Part shown: positions 50,842-61,024 of the stretch, piece after piece
Layout of the letters: each line of letters begins with the position of its first letter
Position numbering within the stretch: the stretch's first letter is position 1
Assembly (NCBI GenBank): GCA_030180075.1
Contig: JASNJN010000004.1
Location: forward strand, 1 to 64,000
DNA: 64,000 nt
From: Mikrocytos mackini
Taxonomy: Eukaryota; Endomyxa; Ascetosporea; Mikrocytida; Mikrocytiidae
Direction: 5' to 3'
The notes under the pieces: model-generated
The model's input: the letters and a program-made list of their open reading frames with translations, nothing else
What the model was told of the DNA's origin: nothing
The model's database searches: none
Made by a program: the position numbers and the translations under genes

Positions 50842-53064
50842 ATGATCATCAAGAACGTTATTACATCAGAATTCGACTTAGATATAGGCGCAACTATCAC
50901 ATACCAATATCCAGAGACACTACCTCTCCGAAAAGATATTCTTTCTTCTTATACTGTGCCGTCAGGTGCTCATTCTCGTGAACAGGATTGGACCTTCTTC
51001 AGTTTACGCCATCCACTTTATGTTTCAAAATCGCTCTTAAAGAACACAGACAAATCGCTAGAAACCATCGACATAACCAAGTTCAAAGGATTGGATGCAA
51101 ATGTGTATACATACAACGAATTAATTGACAAATACGAACACCCAGAGGCTTATGAACTAACTCTGGAGAAAGAAGTTGTGGAAAGCAAGGTTGTTTTCTT
51201 TCTTACGTTTACAGGGGAAGGTCTCGAAACAATAAAACACCGAATAAATTTGGATCTTATGGCGATTCTCCACGAAGATGAGTACAACTTCAAGCTTCTA
51301 ATAAAGCTCTACTTAGAAAACGGGAAAACTATGGGATTTTTTATCAAAGATGATCTCGACAAAGACGATGATTCAGAGAATAAAACCGAAACATTGATGG
51401 GAATACTCAGAAAGCTATATGTTTCTCTGCGAGCATCCGATCAATTCAATTCCCCGGAAATACTCCATTGTGTCAACTTATTGAAGACGTACCGAGACAA
51501 GAGGTTGAAAAGAGGCGCGACAACATTTGCCATTTCCTTTGTGGTGGAACGTCCATTCATAGAAACTGTACGCCCACTCATGCAGGCGATAATAAATGAA
51601 ATAGGCTTCAAGGGCCATTTGAAGTTGAACAAACTACATGAATTAAAAGAAACATCGGAGAATGCAGACGTACACATTTCGGACGAACAATGCAATCAAA
51701 TAGAGAAGAGATTTGAAGCTAAAGTAAGGAAGTATTACCATGCTGTTAACGCGATATTCGACAAAATACCGAAAGCATTAGAACTGTCAAATGAATTATC
51801 GTCGGATTTAGTGGATCAATCAAACGCCATTGTGGACACGGTTAGATTCGTTAATAGGTTCCAACTAAAACAGACCAAACAGAGTTTTCCCGTTTCCATC
51901 AATTGCCTCCCATTGGAGATCGAACTACCCCTGGTCTTGTCGAAGAATAGTGTTCCGGGCGCTTCCTTATCTCTACTTTACGACACGTTTGGCCCTGTGA
52001 ATCTAATGCACATCTACAGAGCCTTAATTACGGGGCAGAAGATTTTGATACTTGCTTATGAATGCTCGATGTCATTGGCGTGTAAGGCTGTTCTGTCTAT
52101 CCCATTACTTGTTAACCAATCTTTTAATGCACTACAGTTGTGCTACCCATACTGCTCACTATACAGCCTTTCATTCAGTAGCAAGAAATCTTTCATCGCT
52201 GGAACCACGAACCCTATTTTTAAAGTGAGGGAGGAGTGGGACCTATTTTGCGATATCAAAACCAGAGAGGTTTTCTATCACGATAACAGTGAGAATCTAC
52301 ATTTGGTTGACAATAAATACAACAAATACGACCACCTGTTCATCAAATATTTATCGTATTTCGTGGATAATTTAGAAGCGAAAGAAACCAACCAAAAAGA
52401 AGACATATTGCAAATGGCCTTTTGGGACTATACGACTCTCCTATTTGAAAACGTGTACAGTTCGAACGAAAAGACTAAATTCAAAAACCACGAGAAATGT
52501 ACTGAATTGGTTTCGAAGAATCCCGACCAGATAATAAACACATTCTACAGCTTTATTGACTATATAATCGCCACAAAGGACCATTTCATTGACTATAACA
52601 AGGAAAGGTCTAAAGGAATTGTGCAATCTGAAGTATTTAGATGCTACGATAAAATATGGAACGAAAGATTCTCAGAGTACAAATTAAATGAGAGCCATAA
52701 AGTATTATCCTCTAGCTTTTTAATGAGCTTGGATGTATCGTCGTTCAGCGAGTTCGAGATAGAAGAGAAAAACTCTGATACTGAAGTTATCGAGGCATTG
52801 GCTAACATTACTAGATTCATGGACGGTGAAAAACTAAGTGCAGACACTAAACTAGCCCTAATCTTCAAAATATTCAATAGTAACAGAGACAACCTCGAAG
52901 TTATAGCAATAAACATGTTTCACAGAAACAACGAGATCAGTAAGGCCAGTGCTCATTTAATGTTAATAATAAGAAATGTTATAAGGCACTCTACCAGAAT
53001 GAAAGCCTGTGGAAATTATATCCTTCAAAATATGAGCTTGTTTTATGCTATTAAAATTAAGTAA
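50842..53064 (+). CDS. DENN-domain protein, Afi1/Avl9-like (740 aa)
   Basis: DENN proteins act as nucleotide exchange factors or regulators for Rab and Arf GTPases. The N-terminal part (EFDLDIGATITYQYPE, about 10-26, and DWTFFSLRHP) resembles the u-DENN/longin or Afi1 docking module. The core DENN has VPGASLSLLYDTFGP, ALITGQKILILAYE (about 394-407) and CYPYCSLYSLSF, then SFIAGTTNPIFKVREEWDLF (about 450), the motif seen in the SPA domain of Afi1/MesA and in Avl9. The C-terminal 250 residues are helical and unassigned. It is 295 bases after NSF and ends 35 bases from the UBA1 stop (convergent). Confidence 0.7.
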   Translation: MIIKNVITSEFDLDIGATITYQYPETLPLRKDILSSYTVPSGAHSREQDWTFFSLRHPLYVSKSLLKNTDKSLETIDITKFKGLDANVYTYNELIDKYEHPEAYELTLEKEVVESKVVFFLTFTGEGLETIKHRINLDLMAILHEDEYNFKLLIKLYLENGKTMGFFIKDDLDKDDDSENKTETLMGILRKLYVSLRASDQFNSPEILHCVNLLKTYRDKRLKRGATTFAISFVVERPFIETVRPLMQAIINEIGFKGHLKLNKLHELKETSENADVHISDEQCNQIEKRFEAKVRKYYHAVNAIFDKIPKALELSNELSSDLVDQSNAIVDTVRFVNRFQLKQTKQSFPVSINCLPLEIELPLVLSKNSVPGASLSLLYDTFGPVNLMHIYRALITGQKILILAYECSMSLACKAVLSIPLLVNQSFNALQLCYPYCSLYSLSFSSKKSFIAGTTNPIFKVREEWDLFCDIKTREVFYHDNSENLHLVDNKYNKYDHLFIKYLSYFVDNLEAKETNQKEDILQMAFWDYTTLLFENVYSSNEKTKFKNHEKCTELVSKNPDQIINTFYSFIDYIIATKDHFIDYNKERSKGIVQSEVFRCYDKIWNERFSEYKLNESHKVLSSSFLMSLDVSSFSEFEIEEKNSDTEVIEALANITRFMDGEKLSADTKLALIFKIFNSNRDNLEVIAINMFHRNNEISKASAHLMLIIRNVIRHSTRMKACGNYILQNMSLFYAIKIK

Positions 53065-53099
53065 TATGAACATTACCTACTTTGTTAGTTTATAGATAA

Positions 53100-56000
53100 T
53101 TATATTCTCAATGCCATTATAGGAAGGTCAACGTCCTCTCCTTCCGCGTCTTCAACAAACACTTCCAATCTAATAAATTCACCTTTGGAAGGGTTGCTCT
53201 TGAGTATCCCTTCGTCCTGTAATAACTCAATCACTGTTTTTTCATCTCGTTCCGCAACTTTCTCTTTGTTCATGAAGAATGAAAACAGACAGAACTTGCC
53301 GTATGTCAACATGGAAATTTTCCAACCGGCCTCCTCTACTACTTCCTTAATATCAGATATTAGAAGATCTGCCCCGGACTGATTTCCCGCAGTTGGGATC
53401 AATACTTTGTCCCAAGGCGTTATCTTTATTTCCCCACTCTCTTCGTCTGCATCCAGCTTCTTACCAAGCAGTTTCGCCCCCGCTTTATTAACTTTGATTT
53501 TTGTTTGCTTAGGCTCCACAGGTGAGCTCATAACAAACATGGGGATTGAAAGGTTCATGAATACAGATCGGTAATCATCTATTCCCTTGTTAAGAATGTA
53601 CTTCAGACTTTCTAGAACAGCAAGACCGGCAACAATTGCTGTTGTTGTGGCAATGGCAGGCACTATTCTCCCTGCAGTTTTTTTTACTTCATGCCAAGTA
53701 AGTCCGTCCCCTATCCTGTAGTTCTGCATCCTCAAATTCGAAGCCGCTGCAACAAACTTTATGTGTCCATTACTGTCATTGTCCTTTTCAAACTCCAAAG
53801 TGGTGGCATGTTTGGAAAATTTGTTGAGTGCCGTTTTTTCTTCTTCGGTCAGAGTTATTGCGTTTGTCAATTTTTCTTTCTTATGGTTTTCGTTCTCCTC
53901 ATCTGAGGTTGGTATTTCTACGTTGTTCTCGGCTTTGAATTCCTCTGGTTTATAGTTTCCGGAAAGATCAGCTATCGAGTGTTTGTCAAAATCTGGCCCG
54001 GGGATTCCTAAGAGCTCGCATTTGAGTTTGGTCGCTGCCTCAATGAACTCTCTACAGTAAGTATTGCTGTAGTCTAGTTCTACAGGGACAGGGCATCGTT
54101 TGGTGCCCGCCCAAAAAGGTGTTCCTGTGGTAGTTTTGGCGTCGGAAGGGAAGTTAAAGAGAAGCTGGCAGATGTTGTCTCTGAAAAGACTGATAAATAA
54201 ATCAATAGATGCTTTTACGACTGCCGTAATCTTGGCATCGTGTTCCATCTCTCCTTGTATGTCCAAATACTGTAAAGTGAAGGCGACGTGTCTTTTGGCC
54301 GAATCTAGTGTGGTATCGGACAAGCCGTTGAATTCCTGAGTCACTGCATCGTTAGCTAGCTCTGGCTGAGCTCGGAATTCCCCATCGAATAAATCTCTGC
54401 TCCAATGAACGGCATGTTCAGGTTTGTGTGGGTAATGCTTCAAGGTACATGCTGGAATGGCCTTCTCTTCCGGATCGCGAGATGCCCCATAGTTCTCGCT
54501 TATGTGCGGAATGATGGGCTGGGAATTCCCCTTAAGGCCAAGTGTACCCGAGTCGAATAGGGGCCGGCCAAAGAATAACGCCTGTGAATCTAAAAACAGT
54601 CTAGCTTCGATGTTGTCAAGTGCAGAGAACAATAAGTTCCGCGATTTCATTAATTTGTCTATATTTTCATACTTCTCGTCAAATTTACTGTGTGTGCTGT
54701 TTATTTGTATTTTATTGTTAATGTTTAGAATGGCTTCCTTTGCAGCGAACGCTTTTGGCTTTTCTATATCCTTCTCTCGGAACAGGAATTGGCGGTTCAG
54801 ATTGCTTCTTTCTATGGTGTCGTCATCTATCAACACAAGTCCGTTTTCTCCTGTGAACAGATTTAACAATGCGACGTTTTTCAACAGTTCGCACCCTATC
54901 GCTCCAGCTCCTATCATCAGCCCTTTTTGGTCTGCAAACTTTTGTACTGTCGCAGCTCCGAATACACCGAGCAGGTGGTCGTGACGGCTCTTCAGAGGTC
55001 GATACAAGCTATTCTCTGCGGCTAACTTTTCTTTTAAATGTGCCTTTCCGTTGAATATAGTTGATTCACCTATTTCGGTAAAATCGAGGAACAAGATCTG
55101 ATCAATAGGCTTGAACTTACAACTCGCTGCCTTTAAAACTTCCTGAGAGGCTAAACCTCCAATTATTGAATTTATTGGTGCTATTTGTAAAGCCGATGTT
55201 CTAATTATGGACTCTGCATAAGTTGCTTCTTTTAGTATCTCACTATCTATTTGGGCTATTATATTTTTTGTGTATTTGGATTTATGTGGTTTGACTGGTT
55301 CCTTTGCCTTGTTCAGAGCTTCGAGGAATTGGAAGTAGAACTTTGTTCTGTCTGTCTTTGAAAAATCAGTCAAAATTACCTTTTCCGAAAAGTCCGCATT
55401 CTTTGCTTCATCAAACACGACTTCGAGGGGCTGCATGGAAACGGTTTGTTTTTTGTCTTGTTGTTCGAATGAACCGTTAGTGTTGCCAGAAGTCCCCTGG
55501 AGTTCCTTCGAGTTAACTGTAATAGTGAACGATTCTAATGAATTAACTTTGGAAATGACGACTGACTCGCCGACTAACTGTTGCAATTCGGGAACAAGTT
55601 CCTTAATCGATATTAAATCCCCCACATTTAGGTTGTGCTTGGTATCTTCAATGAGTGCAAAAGTGATGTTGGAAACATCTGCATTGTCCTCATTGGCGTG
55701 AACCGAGTAGTGGTTGAGGATTCCCGTAGCGAGTTCAAGATCACTAGCCTTTATTAGCTCATGTTCTTTCCCGAAATCGTTCATGACAAACCCAAACAGC
55801 CCCATCGAGTTAGCAGCGATCATCTTAATACCATTGGCATTGCAGAAATCATTTGCTTTGTATATGATGTCCATTCTTTCATCGACGACAACCATAATCG
55901 TGATCTTATACTTGTGTATTATTTCCAATAGTTGTTTGGGTTTTTTCATTAGTAGTTTGGAAAATTGAAAGATTTCCCCGTTCACCTTGCAGTGTGGGTT

Positions 56001-56330
56001 TAGTTCGCTCAGTCTTGGGATTGTTGCGTTCAATCTTTTGTTAGAGCTAGAGACTTTGTCAGTTTTCTCATATAAGAAGAAATTAGTGCCAAAATCTTCT
56101 ATTTGAGTTCCTTGATTGTCTAAAAAAGTAACGCTCTGAAGGCCGGCCAAAATTAGGTTCTTTGATAATTCTACCGCAAGTCCGGTACAGCTTGTAACAA
56201 GAACATTTTGACTCCTCATTCTGTGCATGGCATCATGGCCTAACACGTAAAGCTGCCGCGAATAAAGGCCTTCATCTATATTTGTATCCTCAGTCTGTGT
56301 ATCTATTTCTGATTTAATGTCTTCTTTCAT
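53100..56330 (-). CDS. UBA1: Ubiquitin-activating enzyme E1 (1076 aa)
   Basis: Uba1 adenylates ubiquitin and passes it to E2s. The start is placed at the ATG at 56330 because the AAATTT element lies directly upstream (56331-56347); a reading to 56357 would need a TTG codon and would put the element inside the gene. The inactive adenylation half comes first (SRQLYVLGHDAMHRMRSQNV), the active half carries LMIGAGAIGCELLKN near residue 470 with LIDDDTIERSNLNRQFLF, and the catalytic cysteine is Cys628 in IPACTLKHYPHKPEHAVHWS. A C-terminal ubiquitin-fold domain ends PIMALRI. Length is normal and no key residue is missing. Confidence 0.97.
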   Translation of the reverse strand: MKEDIKSEIDTQTEDTNIDEGLYSRQLYVLGHDAMHRMRSQNVLVTSCTGLAVELSKNLILAGLQSVTFLDNQGTQIEDFGTNFFLYEKTDKVSSSNKRLNATIPRLSELNPHCKVNGEIFQFSKLLMKKPKQLLEIIHKYKITIMVVVDERMDIIYKANDFCNANGIKMIAANSMGLFGFVMNDFGKEHELIKASDLELATGILNHYSVHANEDNADVSNITFALIEDTKHNLNVGDLISIKELVPELQQLVGESVVISKVNSLESFTITVNSKELQGTSGNTNGSFEQQDKKQTVSMQPLEVVFDEAKNADFSEKVILTDFSKTDRTKFYFQFLEALNKAKEPVKPHKSKYTKNIIAQIDSEILKEATYAESIIRTSALQIAPINSIIGGLASQEVLKAASCKFKPIDQILFLDFTEIGESTIFNGKAHLKEKLAAENSLYRPLKSRHDHLLGVFGAATVQKFADQKGLMIGAGAIGCELLKNVALLNLFTGENGLVLIDDDTIERSNLNRQFLFREKDIEKPKAFAAKEAILNINNKIQINSTHSKFDEKYENIDKLMKSRNLLFSALDNIEARLFLDSQALFFGRPLFDSGTLGLKGNSQPIIPHISENYGASRDPEEKAIPACTLKHYPHKPEHAVHWSRDLFDGEFRAQPELANDAVTQEFNGLSDTTLDSAKRHVAFTLQYLDIQGEMEHDAKITAVVKASIDLFISLFRDNICQLLFNFPSDAKTTTGTPFWAGTKRCPVPVELDYSNTYCREFIEAATKLKCELLGIPGPDFDKHSIADLSGNYKPEEFKAENNVEIPTSDEENENHKKEKLTNAITLTEEEKTALNKFSKHATTLEFEKDNDSNGHIKFVAAASNLRMQNYRIGDGLTWHEVKKTAGRIVPAIATTTAIVAGLAVLESLKYILNKGIDDYRSVFMNLSIPMFVMSSPVEPKQTKIKVNKAGAKLLGKKLDADEESGEIKITPWDKVLIPTAGNQSGADLLISDIKEVVEEAGWKISMLTYGKFCLFSFFMNKEKVAERDEKTVIELLQDEGILKSNPSKGEFIRLEVFVEDAEGEDVDLPIMALRI

Positions 56331-56347
56331 AAATTTTGAAAATTTTT
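56331..56347 (-). promoter_or_regulatory. AAATTT-type start element of UBA1
   Basis: AAAATTTTCAAAATTT directly touches the ATG, which fixes the start of the gene. Confidence 0.6.
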
Positions 56348-56823
56348 TAATGAGCAATAAATGTTCCGAGGTTGAAATCAGTATAGAACGGTGATATAAT
56401 CTTCAGAAATAAAATATAAATGCAAAATTATATATTATTGATAAAAAACGTTCTATTGTCATCATTATTGTTGTTGTTTCTAGAAAATATTTATTGATTC
56501 CTGAGGAAGGAGTTTATTAATTTCCTTAATAACTAGGGATAATCACGATTAGTAAGTGCGGAGCATAGGCACACCTAACAAAACAACAAACATTTTTTAT
56601 TTTTTGACATCAATGACGTGACCGGTCGACACGTAAGTGTCGTAGATGTTTCTTGTTCGCGTAGTGCGTGTGTTGAAGTGACTGTACTTCGGGTGTGTCT
56701 CGTTATAGTTTGACATTGTGTAGTTTTATATAAAATTGATCTTGGAGATTTTCTATAATATTTATATATTTATTTATAACTTTTGGAAATCTTAAAAGTT
56801 GGATGTTGTCGTCTAACAATTAG

Positions 56824-57221
56824 TTAGACGGTCACATCATCCTCCCCGCGCCTATGAAAGGGTTTCACGTTTTTTATATTGTATTTGATTTCTTTATTTC
56901 CGTTCTTTACAACAATTTGATTAGCGTTTCTGTCTAATCTATGAATTGTAAAAGGTCCTTCAAATAGTACATCGAGTTTGTCTTCTCGTATCATCTTCTT
57001 GATTAAGACTTCTTGGCCTTCTTTGTATTTATGTGTGTTCCTATTCTTATTGATTATCTTATTTCTTTCTTCCGCATTTTGTTCTCTTTTGACTAAAGCT
57101 TCTTTAACTTGTATGTCCAGGTTGCGGGTAAGTAAGTCTAGGCTTCCTAATTTTGTTTTAAGTTCCGTTGGTGATAGAGTTTCCAAAATTAATACCGGTA
57201 TTTCTGCCATTATCGTTATCG
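56824..57221 (-). mobile_element. Ty3/gypsy integrase C-terminal fragment (fossil)
   Basis: About 128 codons with the C-terminal integrase pattern: HKYKEGQEVLIKKM, LDVLFEGPFTIHRL and YNIKNVKPFHRR. The rest of the element is missing on the right, where a Tc1 composite begins. The AT-rich 400 bases on its 3' side (56400-56823) may include its LTR, but no partner LTR is in the window. Old, incomplete fossil. Confidence 0.7.
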
Positions 57222-57454
57222 TACAGGGTGTTTCAAAATTATTGAAACAACAAAATATTTAAAATGAAAAGCTAAAATTCGTATTTAAAACATATTTTAC
57301 TTTTATTTTGTTTATTTATATTTGTGTATTTAATAAAAATGGTAACATTCGATTACGACGTGTTTTCTCAATTTAAAAAAATATTTTATGTACAAAAATT
57401 TTCAAAAATATTGAAACATAAAATTAAAAAATTTTAAACCACCACAATCAAAAA

Positions 57455-58465
57455 TTAATATTTAGTTATGTTTCCTAAATTAGAAAAAACATGTGAAAGT
57501 CTTTCATTGTAATTTCCAATCGTTCTTTTGATCGTATCGGGGGTTAATTCATTCCATACTGTTTGCACACTTTTCCACAATGTTTTCTTACTTGTGTAAC
57601 TTCTTTTGTTTCTATAAACTTCCTGCGCCATAATACCCCAGATGTTTTCGATAGGGTTCAAGTCGGGCGAATTAGGGCTCAAATTTATAACGTCTATTCT
57701 TTTTGTTTCGAAAAATTCAGTTGTTTTCTTAGATTTGTGGCAGGGGGCGTTATCTTGAACTATGAAGTATTTATTCCTTCCAAATTTATCTGATAGCTCC
57801 TTCAGAAACTCCGGGGTGAAAATTTTTATATATTCCACCGAATTCATAGTCTTATCGCATATTTTTAGATGTACTGTTCCGCGACTAGAAATTGCCCCCC
57901 AAACCATAATACTCATTTTATCATAGTTTTTGTGAATCAACTTGACATTGCTATAGGGAATAATAGAAGATCCGTTTGTTTCGGTATTGTTTGGAACCCA
58001 TATTTTATCATTCTTAAAAATACCGTCCAAACAGAAACGTTTCTCGTCTGTAAAAATTAAGAGATCGATTAGCTTTGGTTGGTGAATCATCATGGATGCA
58101 AATTGTAGTCTTTTTTCTTTAGTCACTTGTTTAATGTAGGGTTTCTTGACTATAGAACGACATTTATAACCCGTTTTAATGAGAAACCTACGTATAGTAG
58201 CATAAGAAAAGGACAGTTCGAGGTCGTTCAACAGTGTTCTGGGTGTCGTATATGGGTTCCTATTCATAGTATGGAGGATTCTTCGTCGAGTTCTTTCATT
58301 GATTATAGTTGGTCTACCTACTTTCTTCTTGATTGCTTCTGTTTTTTTCTTATTTAAGGCTCGATAAACCCTACTTTTTGGCACTCTGTAAAATTTGGCC
58401 GTTTTAGCATAACTTCTTGTCTTGCTATAAGTTCTTCTTAACAGTGTAACTGGAATTTCAACCAT
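57455..58465 (-). CDS. Tc1/mariner (DD34E) transposase 4, intact (336 aa)
   Basis: The ATG at 58465 begins MVEIPVTLLRRTYSKTRSYA, a paired-like helix-turn-helix, followed by a second HTH with KKKVGRPTIINERTRRRILH including the GRPR-type hook. Catalytic residues lie in LLIFTDEKRFCLDG, FIVQDNAPCHKSKK and NSPDLNPIENIWG with 34 residues between the last two. The frame is open and full length and ends GNITKY, so it is the best candidate for an active transposase in the window. An AAATTT element precedes it near 58479-58490. Its 5' terminal repeat is not next to it; the palindrome begins there. Confidence 0.9.
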   Translation of the reverse strand: MVEIPVTLLRRTYSKTRSYAKTAKFYRVPKSRVYRALNKKKTEAIKKKVGRPTIINERTRRRILHTMNRNPYTTPRTLLNDLELSFSYATIRRFLIKTGYKCRSIVKKPYIKQVTKEKRLQFASMMIHQPKLIDLLIFTDEKRFCLDGIFKNDKIWVPNNTETNGSSIIPYSNVKLIHKNYDKMSIMVWGAISSRGTVHLKICDKTMNSVEYIKIFTPEFLKELSDKFGRNKYFIVQDNAPCHKSKKTTEFFETKRIDVINLSPNSPDLNPIENIWGIMAQEVYRNKRSYTSKKTLWKSVQTVWNELTPDTIKRTIGNYNERLSHVFSNLGNITKY

Positions 58466-59445
58466 CAAAGTGAGCTAATTATATAAATTTTGAAATTAGA
58501 AAATAATATTTCGTTCGATTTGAGATTTAACACAATAATAATTTGGCAAACAATCAAATAGTAACATCTATAAGGTTATATTAAATAAAATTGCTTGGCA
58601 TCCCTTATTAAGATTATTTTAAATTTTGAAAATCTAAATTTCCATTTTTAAAAGCACTTTTCTAATCACCACACACCTTCTTCTATGCAAATAACACGTG
58701 ATATGACAAATAATTTCACACTCAAAACCTGAAAGCAACGAAATAGGAACACCAATACCAGATGACGAAGTACCAATTTCTTGTTTAGATGCATACTTGT
58801 ATATAAAATCTATAAACAAAATTTCAAACCAGCAATTGGTACTTCGTCATCTGGTATTGGTATTCCTATTTCGTTGCTTTCAGGTTTTGAGTGTGAAATT
58901 ATTTGTCATATCACGTGTTATTTGCATAGAAGAAGGTGTGTGGTGATTAGAAAAGTGCTTTTAAAAATGGAAATTTAGATTTTCAAAATTTAAAATAATC
59001 TTAATAAGGGATGCCAAGCAATTTTATTTAATATAACCTTATAGATGTTACTATTTGATTGTTTGCCAAATTATTATTGTGTTAAATCTCAAATCGAACG
59101 AAATATTATTTTCTAATTTCAAAATTTATATAATTAGCTCACTTTGATGGTTGAAATTCCAGTTACACTGTTAAGAAGAACTTATAGCAAGACAAGAAGT
59201 TATGCTAAAACGGCCAAATTTTACAGAGTGCCAAAAAGTAGGGTTTATCGAGCCTTAAATAAGAAAAAAACAGAAGCAATCAAGAAGAAAGTAGGTAGAC
59301 CAACTATAATCGATGAAAGAACTCGACGAAGAATCCTCCATACTATGAATAGGAACCCATATACGACACCCAGAACACTGTTGAACGACCTCGAATGTCC
59401 TTTTCTTATGCTACTATACGTCGGTTTCTCATTAAAACGGGTTAT
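58166..59445. repeat. Palindrome 1: head-to-head copies of the transposase 5' half
   Basis: Arms 58166-58778 and 58832-59445 (about 613 bases each) are near-identical inverted repeats around a 53-base spacer. Each arm holds the promoter, leader and first 100 or so codons of the transposase. The right arm has a frameshift after the LLNDLE position. Confidence 0.85.
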
Positions 59446-60063
59446 NNANGTCGTTCAACAGTGTTCTGGGTGTCGTATATGGGTTCCTATTCATAGTATG
59501 GAGGATTCTTCGTCGAGTTCTTTCATCGATTATAGTTGGTCTACCTACTTTCTTCTTGATTGCTTCTGTTTTTTTCTTATTTAAGGCTCGATAAACCCTA
59601 CTTTTTGGCACTCTGTAAAATTTGGCCGTTTTAGCATAACTTCTTGTCTTGCTATAAGTTCTTCTTAACAGTGTAACTGGAATTTCAACCATCAAAGTGA
59701 GCTAATTATATAAATTTTGAAATTAGAAAATAATATTTCGTTCGATTTGAGATTTAACACAATAATAATTTGGCAAACAATCAAATAGTAACATCTATAA
59801 GGTTATATTTAATAAAATTGCTTGGCATCCCTTATTAAGATTATTTTAAATTTTGAAAATCTAAATTTCCATTTTTAACAGCACTTTTCTAATCACCACA
59901 CACCTTCTTCTATGCAAATAACACGTGATATGACAAATAATTTCACACTCAAAACCTGAAAGCAACGAAATAGGAACACCAATACCAGATGACGAAGTAC
60001 CAATTGCTGGTTTGAAATTTTGTTTATAGATTTTATATACAAGTATGCATCTAAACAAGAAAT
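58776..60063. repeat. Palindrome 2, overlapping palindrome 1
   Basis: Arms 58776-59389 and 59450-60063 (614 bases each) are inverted repeats; the right arm also contains the spacer of palindrome 1 in reverse. The centre has N bases at 59446-59449. Confidence 0.8.
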
Positions 60064-60472
60064 GGGACTAATATAATTGATACCCGCTCATATTACACAG
60101 ATAGGTTCATCAACACACTTCTAATACCAAACAGTTCGTATAAAAGCAACTATACATGAAGATTGACAAAACCCCCATTATTCATACAACAATTTCCTTT
60201 CTAATAATTCCATTCTCAAATTTGTACAAGATTCTACACGTTCTATGGATACATGATATTATTTTAAGAATACTACTTCGAAGGAGAGCGATTTCGGTAT
60301 ATTCTATTTATCAAAGAGCATGTTTTTCTTATATACAGGCGGTAAGGAGATCATAATGCATTAGATATGTGTATTTTAGGGTATCCAGAGACAAAACGTT
60401 TAACACAATTAATAATCCATGGCGATTTAAAAACATATACCGCGTTAAAAGGATTAATAAACGAGATCAAAA
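60064..60472 (+). other. Foreign segment inside the Tc1 composite
   Basis: This stretch matches nothing else in the window. Its plus-strand translation has protein-like segments (EGERFRYILFIKEHVFLIYR), and it runs in frame into transposase sequence. It may be captured host DNA or part of another element. Confidence 0.4.
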
Positions 60473-60543
60473 GAACGATTGGAAATTACAATGAAAGACT
60501 TTCACATGTTTTTTCTAATTTAGGAAACATAACTAAATATTAA
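60367..60543 (+). CDS. Small fusion frame ending in the transposase C-terminus (58 aa)
   Basis: An ATG at 60367 opens MCILGYPETKRLTQLIIHGD, continues to LKGLINEI, and from there reads the last 24 codons of the Tc1 transposase (KRTIGNYNERL to GNITKY). The first 34 residues are of unknown origin. There is no AAATTT element nearby, so expression is doubtful; the frame match may be chance. Confidence 0.3.
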   Translation: MCILGYPETKRLTQLIIHGDLKTYTALKGLINEIKRTIGNYNERLSHVFSNLGNITKY

Positions 60544-60775
60544 TTTTTGATTGTGGTGGTTTAAAATTTTTTAATTTTATGTTTCAATATTTTTGAAAAT
60601 TTTTGTACAAAAATATTTTTTTTAATTGAGAAAACACGTCGTAATCGAATGTTACCATTTTTATTAAATATACAAATATAAATAAACAAAATAAAAGTAA
60701 AATATGTTTTAAATACGAATTTTAGCCTTTCATTTTAAATATTTTGTTGTTTCAATAATTTTGAAACACCCTGTA

Positions 60776-61024
60776 TTATATTGATTTCTAACATCTATAT
60801 TTTGGAGAGTGATATAAAATTGGTCTAGACCTTGGTCTGGTCTACTTCGAGTTTTAACGATTTATCATCAAAAACATAATTTAGCTAGAGTATCATAGGT
60901 AACCAGGGTTGTTTATGTATCTTATTTTTTTTATATGTTATGTTTGTAATTGTTATCGTTTAGATAACATTATTTGAAGCGTTTTGTGTGTTGTTATTTG
61001 GTTGTTTTTTATGTGGTTTTTATA
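60776..61024. other. Gene-free stretch
   Basis: AT-rich with a CAGACCTTGGTCTGG-like small palindrome near 60825-60842; no gene is seen. Confidence 0.35.

Larger units (their letters stand above)
57222..60775. mobile_element. Composite Tc1/mariner unit with nested palindromes (3.55 kb)
   Basis: The outer ends are CAGGGTGTTTCAAAATTATT on the left and the same sequence inverted on the right, each next to TA (57221-57222 and 60774-60775). Inside are one complete transposase gene (minus), two further partial 5' copies in alternating orientation, about 410 bases of DNA foreign to the transposon, and the 3' end of a second transposase (plus, to 60543). Only the outer ends carry terminal repeats, so the whole may move as one unit. 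Confidence 0.75.

Noticed and set aside
19997-53064. Introns in host genes
   Set aside because: All recognised host genes read through without interruption and with domains in full order, so no splice sites are needed.
56330-56357. Longer UBA1 start
   Set aside because: It would need a TTG codon and would place the start element inside the coding region.
25081-58465. Bacterial IS630 contamination for the DDE transposases
   Set aside because: DD34E spacing, TA borders and the host-type AAATTT start elements fit eukaryotic Tc1/mariner elements embedded in this genome.
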